Source: Panulirus ornatus | Lineage: Eukaryota; Arthropoda; Malacostraca; Decapoda; Palinuridae | Length of the DNA stretch: 64,000 bases | Assembly (NCBI RefSeq): GCF_036320965.1 | Contig: NC_092287.1 | Span: forward strand, 10,467,797-10,531,796 | Reading direction: 5' to 3' | Translations under genes and position numbers: made by a program | In this document: piece after piece, positions 25,819 through 36,440 of the stretch | Position numbering within the stretch: the stretch's first letter is position 1 | How the letters are laid out: every line of letters begins with the position of its first letter | Notes under the pieces: generated by a model | Told to the model about the DNA's origin: nothing | The model's database searches: none | What the model saw: only the letters and a program-made list of their open reading frames with translations

Positions 25819-27070
25819 TATGATAGAGTTGATAGAGATGCTCTGTGGAAGGTATTAAGAATATATGGTGTGGGAGGCAAGTTCTTAGAAGCAGTGAAAA
25901 CTTTTTATCGAGGATGTAAGGCATGTGTACGTGTAGGAAGAGAGGAAAGTGATTGGTTCTCAGTGAATGTAGGTTTGCGGCAGGGGTGTGTGATGTCTCC
26001 ATGGTTGTTTAATTTGTTTATGGATGGGGTTGTTAGGGAGGTAAATGCAAGAGTATTGGAAAGAGGGGCAAGTATGAAGTCTGTTGGGGATGAGAGAGCT
26101 TGGGAAGTGTCAGTTGTTGTTCGCTGATGATACAGCGCTGGTGGCTGATTCATGTGAGAAACTGCAGAAGCTGGTGACTGAGTTTGGTAAAGTGTGTGAA
26201 AGAAGAAAGTTAAGAGTAAATGTGAATAAGAGCAAGGTTATTAGGTACAGTAGGGTTGAGGGTCAATTCAATTGGGAGGTAAGTTTGAATGGAGCAAAAC
26301 TGGAGGAAGTAAAGTGTTTTAGATATCTGGGAGTGGATCTGGCAGCGGATGGAACCATGGAAGCGGAAGTGGATCATAGGGTGGGGGAGGGGGCGAAAAT
26401 TCTGGGGGCCTTGAAGAATGTGTGGAAGTCGAGAACATTATCTCGGAAAGCAAAAATGGGTATGTTTGAAGGAATAGTGGTTCCAACAATGTTGTATGGT
26501 TGCGAGGCGTGGGCTATGGATAGAGTTGTGCGCAGGAGGATGGATGTGCTGGAAATGAGATGTTTGAGGACAATGTGTGGTGTGAGGTGGTTTGATCGAG
26601 TGAGTAACGTAAGGGTAAGAGAGATGTGTGGAAATAAAAAGAGCGTGGTTGAGAGAGCAGAAGAGGGTGTTTTGAAGTGGTTTGGGCACATGGAGAGAAT
26701 GAGTGAGGAAAGATTGACCAAGAGGATATATGTGTCGGAGGTGGAGGGAACGAGGAGAAGAGGGAGACCAAATTGGAGGTGGAAAGATGGAGTGAAAAAG
26801 ATTTTGTGTGATCGGGGCCTGAACATGCAGGAGGTGAAAGGAGGGCAAGGAATAGAGTGAATTGGAGCGATGTGGTATACCGGGGTTGACGTGCTGTCAG
26901 TGGATTGAATCAAGGCATGTGAAGCGTCTGGTGTAAACCATGGAAAGCTGTGTAGGTATGTATATTTGCGTGTGTGGACGTATGTATATACATGTGTATG
27001 GGGGGGGGGGGCCATTTCTTTCGTCTGTTTCCTTGCGCTACCTCGCAAACGCGGGAGACAGCGACAAAGT
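25818..27070 (+). mobile_element. RTE-like LINE, RT to 3' end
   Basis: Sense copy beginning at the AYDRVDRDALWKVL motif. A 4-nt loss relative to the family (WEVSQLLFADD shortened near 26108) shifts frame between 25870-26127 and 26084-26860. FADDTALVADS is retained in the second frame. The 3' tail ends at GCGACAAAGTATAATAAATA. Confidence 0.9.
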
Positions 27071-27084
27071 ATAATAAATAATAA

Positions 27085-27811
27085 TAAAAAATAAATATAT
27101 ATTTAGTCGTTGTCATTAATACTCCTCCGTATCATTATTATTAGTAGTAGTAGTGGTAGTAGTAGTAGTACCAGTAGTAGTAGTAGTCGTAGTAGTAGTT
27201 GTGGAACGTCGTCTTAAGCTCAAAAAGAATCAGCCCTCCCTCCCTCGACCACTGCACGGCCACGTAAACCGTCGGACTTAATCATTAACGCTCGAAGTTT
27301 TCAAAATGGGTTGGGGGGTGAGGGGAGAAAACGTCCCAGGAACCCCTCATGTTATAGTACATTAAAAAGAGATTGATGATATGCAAATGATATGAGATTA
27401 TGGTGAACCGGACATGCGTGAAATTTGATTTGACTATGAAATTATAATTAGATGATCCAGAGTTCGGCTAACGGTCTAGCCGAACGGCAGAGAACATTGC
27501 CTTCTCCAAACTCTCTGGTTGGGATTACTTTAACAAGACGATTTACATTGATTACATCGATTACAGACATTGACTAACTCCCAGGATCTAGAGCGTTAGG
27601 GATTCTAACCCTCAGACAAAGGGTGTCCTCCAGGTAGTCAGTTTTTGAAACAAGTGTCGTACAGAAAGCCTTTTTAGCCACTCCATCGCCTTACGAACCT
27701 CTCATGGTCAGAGCAGCTACTCGAAGGTTCTGCGAAGTTTGATACACTTTGATAAGCACCGGGATGGCAAGTCTAGTTACTAGTAGTAAGAATATCTCCG
27801 TCACAGGACTT
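27085..27811. other. Unassigned sequence with (AGT)n tract
   Basis: About 60 bp of AGT/GTA repeats at 27140-27200, then about 600 bp in which nothing is recognised. Confidence 0.5.

Positions 27812-27880
<69 letters not shown>
27812..27880. repeat. (GA)n microsatellite
   Basis: About 34 GA units abutting a LINE tail fragment. Confidence 0.97.
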
Positions 27881-27881
<1 letters not shown>

Positions 27882-28690
27882 GAAAGGAAACAGACCTAAA
27901 CATTTCAACATATACATAATTTTACATACACAGACATATACATATCAGCACATGTACATAATTCATACTTGCTGCCTTCATCCATTCCTGCCGCCACCCC
28001 TCCACACATGAAAATGCCAACATCCCCCCCCCCCCCCCCCTCCGCGTACGCGCGAGGTAGCGCTAAGAAAAGACAACAAAGGCCACATTCGTTCACACTC
28101 AGTCTCTAGCTGGCATGTGTAATGCACCGAAACCACAGCTCCCGTTCCACATCCAGGCCCCACAAAACTTTCCATGGTTTACCCCAGACGCTTCACATGC
28201 TCTGGTTCAATCCAGTGAGAGCACGTCGACCCCGTTGTACCACATCGTTCCAATTCACTCTATTCCTCGCACGCCTTTCACCCTCCTGTATGTTCAGGCC
28301 CCGATTACTCAAAATCTTTTTCACTCCATCCTTCCACCTCCAATTTGGTCTCCCACTTCTCCTCGTTCCCTCCACCTCCGACACATATATCTTCTTTGTC
28401 AATCTTTCCTCACTCATTCTCTCCATGTAACCAAATAATTTCAAAACACCTTCTGCTCTCTCAACCACACTCTTTTTATTACCACACATCTCTCTTACCA
28501 CTTCATTACTTGATCAAACCACCTCACACCACATATTGTCCTCAAACATTTCATTTCCAACACATCCACCTTCCTCCGCACAACCCTATTTATCGCCTAC
28601 GCTTCACTAGCATACAACATTGTTGGAGCCACTATTTCTTCAAACATACCCATTTTTGCTTTCCAAGATAACGTTCTCGCCTTCCACACA
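27881..28690 (-). mobile_element. RTE-like LINE, C-terminal region and 3' UTR
   Basis: Antisense copy with the 3' UTR (27881-28200), then a frame at 28193-28501 encoding MSEERLTKKIYVSEVEGTRR and GRPNWRWKDGVKKIL. Upstream parts are shifted. It is truncated at the short CA/AT run near 28690. Missing codons at AEEGV show small deletions. Confidence 0.85.
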
Positions 28691-28714
28691 CACACACATA
28701 TATATGCAACAAAT

Positions 28715-28942
28715 TTCCTGGGGATTGGGAAGAAAGTATGATACCCATGTATGTCATGCGTGTCTTAGAGGGCGACCAAGAGGCGCGGGAGTAGGTGATG
28801 GAGGGGGAGGGCTGGAGATCCTCTCCTCCTGTATTACTTTTTACAGATTAAGAACAGAGGAAAGAGCCAAATAAAGACCTTTTTTCTCCTATAAAACTCA
28901 GTCAGATATTCTTCTTCACGCGGGAAATAGTGAACATAAAAA

Positions 28943-28944
<2 letters not shown>
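28715..28944 (+). mobile_element. SINE-like 240-bp repeat, diverged copy
   Basis: Recognisable blocks TTTCCTGGGGATTGGGAAGA, GTGTCTTAGAGGGCGACCAA, GGAGATCCTCTCCTCC and CACGCGGGAAATAGTGAA, with many substitutions. An older copy. Confidence 0.6.

Positions 28945-28945
<1 letters not shown>

Positions 28946-29014
<69 letters not shown>
28946..29014. repeat. (AT)n microsatellite
   Basis: About 34 AT units. Confidence 0.97.
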
Positions 29015-29016
<2 letters not shown>

Positions 29017-29255
29017 TTATCATTATTATCATTAGGAGTAATATATTCCTTGCATTAATTAACCTCTTTCCAAACAGATTGTAGTATACGGTTTCCCTCA
29101 TATCATAAAATTCAATAATCATAATCAGATTTGAGATTGATTGTACCAGAGCAATGATCAAAATTCATTAATCACATTGATCTTGAGATGACGTGTAGTA
29201 GAGCAGTACTCACCAGTGTTGACATAACCTCACCTCTCCCTCTTCGTATTTCCAG

Positions 29256-29326
29256 AGGACAGCGTCTGGCAAAGGCAATGAGAATCTCGACGTTGGTGAC
29301 TTTGCTGGCCCCTCTCCTGGGCTCAG
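29256..29326 (+). CDS. Candidate signal-peptide exon of a dpr-like gene
   Basis: A pyrimidine-rich tract (CTCCCTCTTCGTATTTCCAG) ends in an acceptor AG at 29254-29255. After 22 nt comes ATG at 29278, encoding MRISTLVTLLAPLLGS, a basic residue followed by a hydrophobic stretch typical of a secretion signal. The exon ends with one extra base at CAG|GTAGGT (29324-29332), a consensus donor in phase 1. The Ig exon at 61225 starts in the complementary phase, and joining gives GAG (Glu). The same frame is open back to 29188, so an unspliced start cannot be excluded. Other exons may lie between the two. Signal and splice sites are seen; gene membership is inferred. Confidence 0.45.
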
Positions 29327-29521
29327 GTAGGTTCCAAGACCTTGTGTCTCTTGTTGGGCTCAAACTCCCCAACTACGAATAACACCCGAGCTGAAGATAG
29401 TGGTAGTGAACTGAGGGGGTGGGTCCTCCTCCTCATCCAGGATTTCGGGGACGGTTGATGATCTTATGGTAATGGTAGGAGAAACATGTCTTATGACTTG
29501 TTGTTTGAAGACTGTGCCCTT

Positions 29522-29524
<3 letters not shown>

Positions 29525-29601
<77 letters not shown>
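29525..29601. repeat. (CA)n microsatellite
   Basis: About 38 CA units. Confidence 0.97.
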
Positions 29602-29605
<4 letters not shown>

Positions 29606-29705
29606 CTAATCTAAGCTGGAATCAGAGGAAGGCTGCTCAAGGGGATGTGAACAGTTAACCCAACAGATATGAAACACAGAACACGTCAGGGAAAATCCTT
29701 CTATA

Positions 29706-29942
29706 TCAGGGCTCAGTGAAAGTGGTGTGTGCCTCCCCAGGGCTCAGTGCAAGTGGTGTGCCGCCCGCCAGGGCTCAGTGCAAGTGCTATACACACCGCA
29801 GGGCTCAGTGCAAGTGGTGTGTGTGCTCCCCAGGGCTCCGTGCAAGTGCTATACACACCCCAGGGCTCAGTGCAAGTGGTGTGTGTGCTCCCCAGGGCTC
29901 AGTGCAAGGGATATGCCCCACCTCCCCTCCAGGACTCAGTGC
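29706..29942. repeat. Minisatellite, about 30-bp unit
   Basis: About seven or eight copies containing CAGGGCTCAGTGCAAGTG with two alternating second halves (GTGTGTGTGCTCCC and CTATACACACC), so the unit is effectively an A/B pair. Confidence 0.9.
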
Positions 29943-30116
29943 TGGGGTAACTACTGTTTTCTACGTAGGTATGCATCCTGCCTGACGAAATGGGTTCATA
30001 CCTGACTGTGTTTGCTGATGATGCTCGAATTTTGAAGGGCATGTGAAGCCTGAGAGACATAGAGAAAATGCATAGCATTGGTCGGACGAATAGATCATGC
30101 AACTCAGCCTTGGAAA

Positions 30117-30117
<1 letters not shown>
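29943..30117. other. Unassigned spacer
   Basis: Nothing recognised. Confidence 0.4.

Positions 30118-30200
<83 letters not shown>
30118..30200. repeat. (AT)n microsatellite
   Basis: About 40 AT units upstream of a SINE-like copy. Confidence 0.97.
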
Positions 30201-30202
<2 letters not shown>

Positions 30203-30433
30203 CCCTGGGGATAGGGTAGAAAGAATACTTCCCACGTATTCCCTGCGTGTCGTAGAAGGCGACTAAAAGGGGAGGGAGCGGGGGGCTGGAAATCCTCCCC
30301 TCTCGTTTTTTTTTAATTTTCCAAAAGAAGGAACAGAGAATTGGGCCAGGTGAGGGTATTCCCTCCAAGGCCCAGTCCTCTGTTGTTAACGCTACCTCGC
30401 TAATGCGGGAAATGGCGAATAGTTTGAAAGAAA

Positions 30434-30437
<4 letters not shown>
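30201..30437 (+). mobile_element. SINE-like 240-bp repeat, copy
   Basis: Complete sense copy from CCCTGGGGATAGGG to GGCGAATAGTTTGAAAGAAA, flanked by (AT)n on both sides. Confidence 0.84.

Positions 30438-30483
<46 letters not shown>
30438..30483. repeat. (AT)n microsatellite
   Basis: About 23 AT units. Confidence 0.97.
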
Positions 30484-30489
<6 letters not shown>

Positions 30490-30720
30490 GTAATAAGATG
30501 GGAAAGGTGTTCAAAGAAACCAGAAAGTAAGGACTGAATCCATGGGAAATGGATTACGGGAGGCTTAATGTGTGAGAGGCATCCAGCAGTTGACAGCACA
30601 CCACCATCCCTGTGATGACCAGAGCGGCAACGAGAGAACCGCGAGAGAAGGTAAATTAGATTGTGGTCAGTGTCAGAATTGCTTTTAAGTCCGTGGACTG
30701 TGAGATGTTTGGAAAGGTAT
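30484..30720. other. Unassigned spacer
   Basis: Nothing recognised between two SINE-like copies. Confidence 0.4.
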
Positions 30721-30721
30721 T

Positions 30722-30992
<271 letters not shown>

Positions 30993-30993
30993 T

Positions 30994-31308
30994 ATGCTTG
31001 AGGAAAGGAACCTGGATGTTTTGACTCTGAGTGAAACCAAGCTCAAGGGTAAAGGGGAAGAGTGGTTTGGGAATGTTTTGGGAGTAAAGTCATGCGTTGG
31101 TGAGAGGACAAGTGCAAAGGAAGGAGTAGCACTACTCCTGAAACAGGAGTTGTGGGAGTATGTGATAGAGTGTAAGAAATTAAACTCTAGATTGATACGG
31201 GTAAAACTGAAAGTGGATGGAGAGAGATGGGTGATTATTGCTTCCTATGCACCTGAGCATGAGAAGAAAGATCATGAGAGGCAAGTGTTTCGGGAGCAGC
31301 TGAGTTAG
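30994..31308 (+). pseudogene. LINE APE-type endonuclease, N-terminal part
   Basis: Frame of 105 codons with [15 protein letters not shown] (the catalytic Glu of SETKL at 31029-31044) and [18 protein letters not shown], ending at a TAG in place of the next codon. The domain continues downstream out of this frame: the SDLNSN Asp/Asn motif at 31351-31368 and LLDYVLI and MSDHYLVEAKVK (catalytic SDH at 31635-31643) in the frame 31452-31697. This endonuclease nicks target DNA for target-primed reverse transcription. Confidence 0.85.
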
Positions 31309-32222
31309 TGTGTTAGCAGTTTTGATGCACGAGACCGGGTTATAGTGATGAGTGATTTGAATTCAAATGTGAGTAATGTGGGAGTTAAGGGAATAATTGA
31401 TGTACATGGGGTTTTCAGTGTTGTAAATGGAAATGGTGAAGAGCTTGTAATTTGTTTGCTGAAGAAGGACTGGTGATTGGGAATACCTGGTTTAAAAAGA
31501 GATATATGCATAAGTATACGTATGTAAGTAGGAGAGATGGCCAGAGAGCGTTATTGGATTACGTGTTAATTTATAGGCGCGTGAAAGAGAGACTTTTGAA
31601 TGTTAATGTGCTGAGAGGTGCAACTGGAGGGATGTCTGATCATTATCTTGTGGAGGCGAAGGTGAAGATTTGTAGAGGTTTTCAGAAAAGAAGATAGAAT
31701 GTTAGGGTGAAGAGAGTGGTGAGAGTAAGTGAGCTTGGGAAAGAGACTTGTGTGAGAGACTGAGTGCAGAACGGAAAAAGGTGAGAGCAAAGGACGCAAG
31801 GGGAGTGGGAGAGGAATGGGATGTATTTACGGAAGCTGTGATGGCTTGCGCAAAAGAAGCTTGTGGCATGAGAATCGTGGGAGGTGGGCAGATAAGAAAG
31901 GGTAGTGAGTGGTGGGATGAAGACGTAAGATTATTAGTGAGAGAGGAGAGAGAGGTATTAGGACGAATTTTGCAGGGAAATAATGCAAATGACTGGGAGG
32001 TGTCTCAGAGAAAGAGGCAGGAGGTCAAGAGAAAGGTGCAAGAAGTGAAAAAGAGGGCAAATGAGAGTTGGGGTGAGAAAGTATCATTAAATTTTACGAA
32101 GAATAAAGAGATGCTTTGGAAGGAGGTAAATAAAGTGCGTAAGACAAGAGAACAAATGGGAACATCGGTGAAGGGGGCTAATGGTGAGGTAATAACAAAT
32201 AGTGGTGATGTGAGGAGATGGA

Positions 32223-33305
32223 GTGTATTTTGAAGGTTTGTTGAATGTGTTAGATGATAGAGTGGCAGATATAGGGTGTTTTGGTCGAGGTGGTGTGCGA
32301 AGTGAAAGGGTCATGGAGAATGATTTGGTAAACAGAGAAGAGGTAGTGAAAGCTTTGCGGAAGATTAAAGCCGGCAAGGCGGTGGTTTTGGTTGGTATTG
32401 CCGTCGAATTTATCAAAAATGGGGGTGACTGTATTGTTGACTGGTTGGTAAGGTTATTTAATGTATGTATGATTTATGGTGAGGTGCCTGAGGATTGGCG
32501 GAATGCATGTATAGTGCCACTGTACAAAGGCAATGGTGATAAAGGTGAGTGCTCAAATTACAGAGGTATAAGTTTGTTGAGTATTCATGGAAAATTATAT
32601 GGGAGGGTATTGATTGAGAGGGTGAAGACATGTACAGAGCATCAGAATTGGGAGGAGCAGTGTGGTTTCAGACGTGGTAGAGGATGTGTGGCTCAGGTGT
32701 TTGCTTTGAAGATTGTATGTGAGAATTACTTAGAAAAACGAATAGATTTGTATGTAGCATTTATGGATATGGAGAGGGCATATGTTAGAGTTGATAGATA
32801 TGCTCTGTAGAAGGTATTAAGAGTATACGGTGTGGGAGGCAAGTTGCTGGAAACAGTGAAAAGTTCTTATGGAGGATGTAAGACATGTGTAGGAGTAGAA
32901 AGAGAGGAAAGTGATTGGTTACCAGTGAATGTCGGTTTGCGGCAGGCGTTTGTGATGTCTCCATGGTTGTTTGATTTGTTTATGGATGTGGTTGTTAGGG
33001 GGGTGAATGCAAGAGCTTTGGAGAGAGGGGCAAGTATGCCGTCTGTTTTGGATGAGAGGGCTTGGGAAGCGAGTCAGTTGTTGTTCGCTGATGATACATC
33101 GCTGGTGGTTAATTCAGGTGAGAAAGTGCAAAAGTTGGTGACTGAGTTTGGTAAAGTGTGTGAAAGAAGAAAGCTGAGAGTAAATATGAATAAGAGCAAG
33201 GTTATTAGGTTCAGATGGATTGAGGGACAAGTTAATTGGGAGGTAAGTTTGAATGGAGAAAAACTGGAGGAAGTGAAGTGTTTTAGATATCTGGGAGTGG
33301 ATTAA
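32223..33305 (+). pseudogene. LINE reverse transcriptase, frame-broken
   Basis: Frame 32223-32810 covers the linker and first RT motifs (WRNACIVPLYKGNGDKGECS, GISLLSIHGKLYGRVLIERV, CGFRRGRGCVAQVFALK) and ends at a TAG where the family has the Trp of ALWKVL. Frame 32832-33305 continues with MSPWLFDLFMDVVVRGVNAR and FADDTSLVVNSGEK (catalytic FADD at 33084-33095), ending with a stop just after LGVD. Several conserved residues differ from the family (for example MDMERAYVRV for MDLEKAYDRV, in which the catalytic Asp-region residue is lost). Confidence 0.85.
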
Positions 33306-34289
33306 GCAGCGGATAGAACCATGGAAGCGGAAGTGTGAGTCACAGGGTGGGGGAGGAGGCGTAGGTTCTGGGATCTTTGAAGAATGTATGGAAGATGAGA
33401 ACGTTATCTTGGAGAGCAAAAAGGGGTATGTTTGAAGGAATAGTGGTTCCAGCAATGTAATATGGTTGCGAGGCGTGGGCTATAGATAGGGTTGTGCGGA
33501 GGAGAGTAGATGTGTTGGAAATGAAATGTTTGACGACAGTATGTGGTGTGAGGTGGTTTGATCGAGTAGGTAATGAAAGGGTGAGAGAGATTTATGGTAG
33601 TAAAAAGAGTGTGATTGAGAGAGCAGAGGAGGGTGTATGAAAATGGTTTGGTCACATGGAGAGAATGAGTGAGGAAAATTGACCAAAAGGATGTATGTGT
33701 CAGAGGTGGAGGGAACGAGGAGAAGAGGGTGACCAAATTAGAGGTGGAAGGATGGAGTGAAGATGATTTTGAGTGACTGGGACCTGAACATACAGGAGGG
33801 TGAATTGCGTGCAAGGAAGGGAGTGAATTGGAACGATGTGGTATACCGGGATGGACGTGCTGTTAATAGATCGAGCCAGGGCATGTGAAGCGTCTGGGGT
33901 AAAGCATGGAAAGTTTTGTGGGGCTTGGATGTTTAAAGGGAGCTGTGGTTCGGTGCATTACACATGACAGTTAGAGATTGAGTATGAACGAATGTGGCCT
34001 TTGTTTTCTTTTCTTAGCGATACCCCACGCGCACGCTGATGGAGAGAGGTGCCATTTCATGCGTGGCGGGGTGGCGAGGGGAATGGATGAAGGCGGCAAG
34101 TATGAATATGAACATGTGTATATATGTATATGTCTGTGAATATATTTGTATGTATACGTTGAAATGTATAGGTATGTACATGTGCGTGTGTGGGTGTTTA
34201 TGTATATACATGTGCATGTGGATTGTAGGGGTCATTCTTTTGCCTGTTTCCTTGCGCTATCTCGCTAACGCGGGAGACAGCGACTGAGT

Positions 34290-35095
34290 GTATGCGCCCA
34301 CACACACGCATATACATACCCATACGTATCAACGTATACATGCATATGCATACATAGACATATACATATATACACATGTACATATTCACACTTGCCGCCT
34401 TCATCCATTTCCGTCGCCACCCCTTCTCACATGAAATGGCACCCCTCTCCCCCGGCGTGCTCGCGAGGTAGCGCTAGGTAAGGACAACAAAGGCCCCATT
34501 CGTTCACACTCAGTCTCTAGCTGTCATGTGTAATTCCACAGCCAGGCCCCACAAAACTTTCTATGCTTTACCCCAGACGCTTTACATGCCCTGGTTCAGT
34601 CCATTGACAGCACGTCGACCCCGGTATACCACATCGTTCCAATTCATTCTATTCCTCGCATACCTTTCACCTTCCTGTATGTTCAGGCCCCGATCACTCA
34701 AAATCTTTTTCACCCCATCCTTCCACCTCCAATTTGGTCTCCCACTTCTCATTCCCTCCACCTCTGACACATATATCCTCTTTGTCGGTCTTTCCTCACT
34801 CATTCTCTCCATGTGACCAAGTCATTTCAATACACCCTCTTCTGCTCTCTCAACCATACTCTTTTCATTACCATTCATCTCTCTTACCCTTGCATTTCTT
34901 ACTCGATGAAACCACTTCACACCACATATTGTCCTTAAACATCTCATTTCCAGCACATCCACCCTCCTGCGCACAACTCTATCTATAGCCCATGCCTCGC
35001 AACCATGTAAAATTGTTGGAACCACTATTCCTTCAAACATACCCATTTTTGCTCTCCGAGATAACGTTCTCGCCTTCCACACATCTTTCAACGCG
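34290..35095 (-). mobile_element. RTE-like LINE, C-terminal region and 3' UTR
   Basis: Antisense copy: 3' UTR 34290-34620, then frames 34582-34812 (MERMSEERPTKRIYVSEVEG) and 34822-35091 (KMGMFEGIVVPTILHGCEAW, RRVDVLEMRCLRTICGVKWF). It is truncated at CATCTTTCAACGCG, here not in a microsatellite. Confidence 0.86.
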
Positions 35096-35570
35096 TATCT
35101 TCGCCCAAACCTGGAACATACCGGAATAGAGCTGTAATAGGTTCACAGGTATGGAACAAGAACTGTGCCATATTATTGAGTGGCATGACCAACCCAGAGA
35201 GAAGGAGAAGACCTCCATCTCCCCACACTGGAAGAGAGAAAAGTTAGGGGAGACTTGATAACGACATGCATGTCTTCTAGTTGGCTATGACAAACCGTTC
35301 TACGATACTGGAAGAAAGTCCAGGATATGAGGGCACATCTGGAAGCTTGACAGATGAGTGAGGGTCGTGAGGAAAGAATGAGAGGACAGAGGGACATGAG
35401 GGAGCATTTCTCCCACACTGGAATTATAACCTCGTGGGAACACGCTTGGCGAAGACGACGAGAAAACGTGGTTCGTGCAAAAAAAAAAAAACTATCACAG
35501 TAAGTCAGGTATGAGAGGCTTGGGGCCCCACGAGCGTTAAGCTCACTCTCAGTATGCATAAGCAAGCAGT
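35096..35570. other. Unassigned sequence
   Basis: Non-repetitive, with no recognisable coding domain. Confidence 0.4.
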
Positions 35571-35668
35571 AACACACACATACACAAACACACACACACA
35601 CACAGACACACACACACACACACACACACAGACACACACACACACACACAGACACAGACACACACACA
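35571..35668. repeat. Imperfect (CA)n microsatellite
   Basis: CA run with CAGACA interruptions. Confidence 0.95.
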
Positions 35669-35759
35669 ACAGAGATATTAGTAGGAGAGAAGCTGGGCGG
35701 CATTGTCCCAGGGCTGGTTCCCTCCGCTGGGAGAGGCAGGGAGAGGACACCTAATGTTG

Positions 35760-35921
35760 AGAAGATGAGGCTACTCTCACCAGCGGTGGGAGAGGCAACG
35801 CCGCTCTCACCACCACAGGGGCTTTGACGATGCTCTCATCACCAGAGAGGGATGTGGGGTGTGGTGGGGTTGGGGGGGACGTAAAGCTCCTCTCACCTCC
35901 AGAGAATGGAAGGTGCTCTCA

Positions 35922-35989
<68 letters not shown>

Positions 35990-36158
35990 CTGCTCTCACT
36001 ACTGAAGGAAGAGTCGGGGCGGGTGTCGCTTCTCACCGCCGTAGGGAGAGGCAGTGATGCACACCACCATCAGAGGGAGAGGTGACGCTCCTCTCACTGC
36101 CAGAGGGAGAGGCGTCGCTGCTCTTACCACCAGAGGGAGAGGTGTCGCTATTCTCACC

Positions 36159-36208
<50 letters not shown>
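35760..36208. repeat. Diverged 30-bp-type minisatellite with two (GA)n tracts
   Basis: Diverged copies of the unit that forms the large array at 42.26-44.70 kb: GCTCTCACCACCAGAG, GCTCCTCTCACTGCCAGAGG, CGCTGCTCTTACCACCAGAG and others. They are interrupted by GA runs at 35930-35988 and 36163-36208. Confidence 0.75.
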
Positions 36209-36210
<2 letters not shown>

Positions 36211-36227
36211 GTACTCCCTTCGCGCCC

Positions 36228-36440
36228 GGGGTTGTATATAAACGCTCGCAGAGCTTTCTTGCTCTACTTTTGAAGTGTCTTCTTTGATCTCACCAGCTGC
36301 ACGAGACCTTACACGCTGCATTGATGGTAGTGATGTAAGACCGTGTGTGTGGAGACCCCCGCAGTGTGTGCTATCAATCGCCGAGTCCTCCCCCGCCCAC
36401 CGAGCAAGTGCTGAAGGGGCCAAGGGATTCACTTGAGCCA
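36228..36440 (+). promoter_or_regulatory. Candidate TATA promoter and 5' exon
   Basis: CGCGCCCGGGGTTG is followed by TATATAAA (36235-36242), a good TATA box, and about 30 bp later the CTACTTTTGAAG region where a start site would lie. A CAG|GTATGA donor follows at 36438-36446. The (GA)n tract just upstream resembles GAGA-factor sites. No transcript is known from this sequence. The TATA match could be chance, and the downstream gene is not identified. Confidence 0.3.

Larger units (their letters stand above)
30993..34284 (+). mobile_element. RTE-like LINE, most complete copy in the window
   Basis: Contains, in order, almost the whole APE-like endonuclease (30994-31697), the linker (31748-32233), the RT (32223-33305), a frame-broken C-terminal region (33306-33850) and the 3' UTR ending GCGGGAGACAGCGACTGAG. 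The very 5' end is missing, cut at a GATA tract. At least six stops or frameshifts make it inactive. It meets an antisense copy tail to tail at about 34290. Confidence 0.92.
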
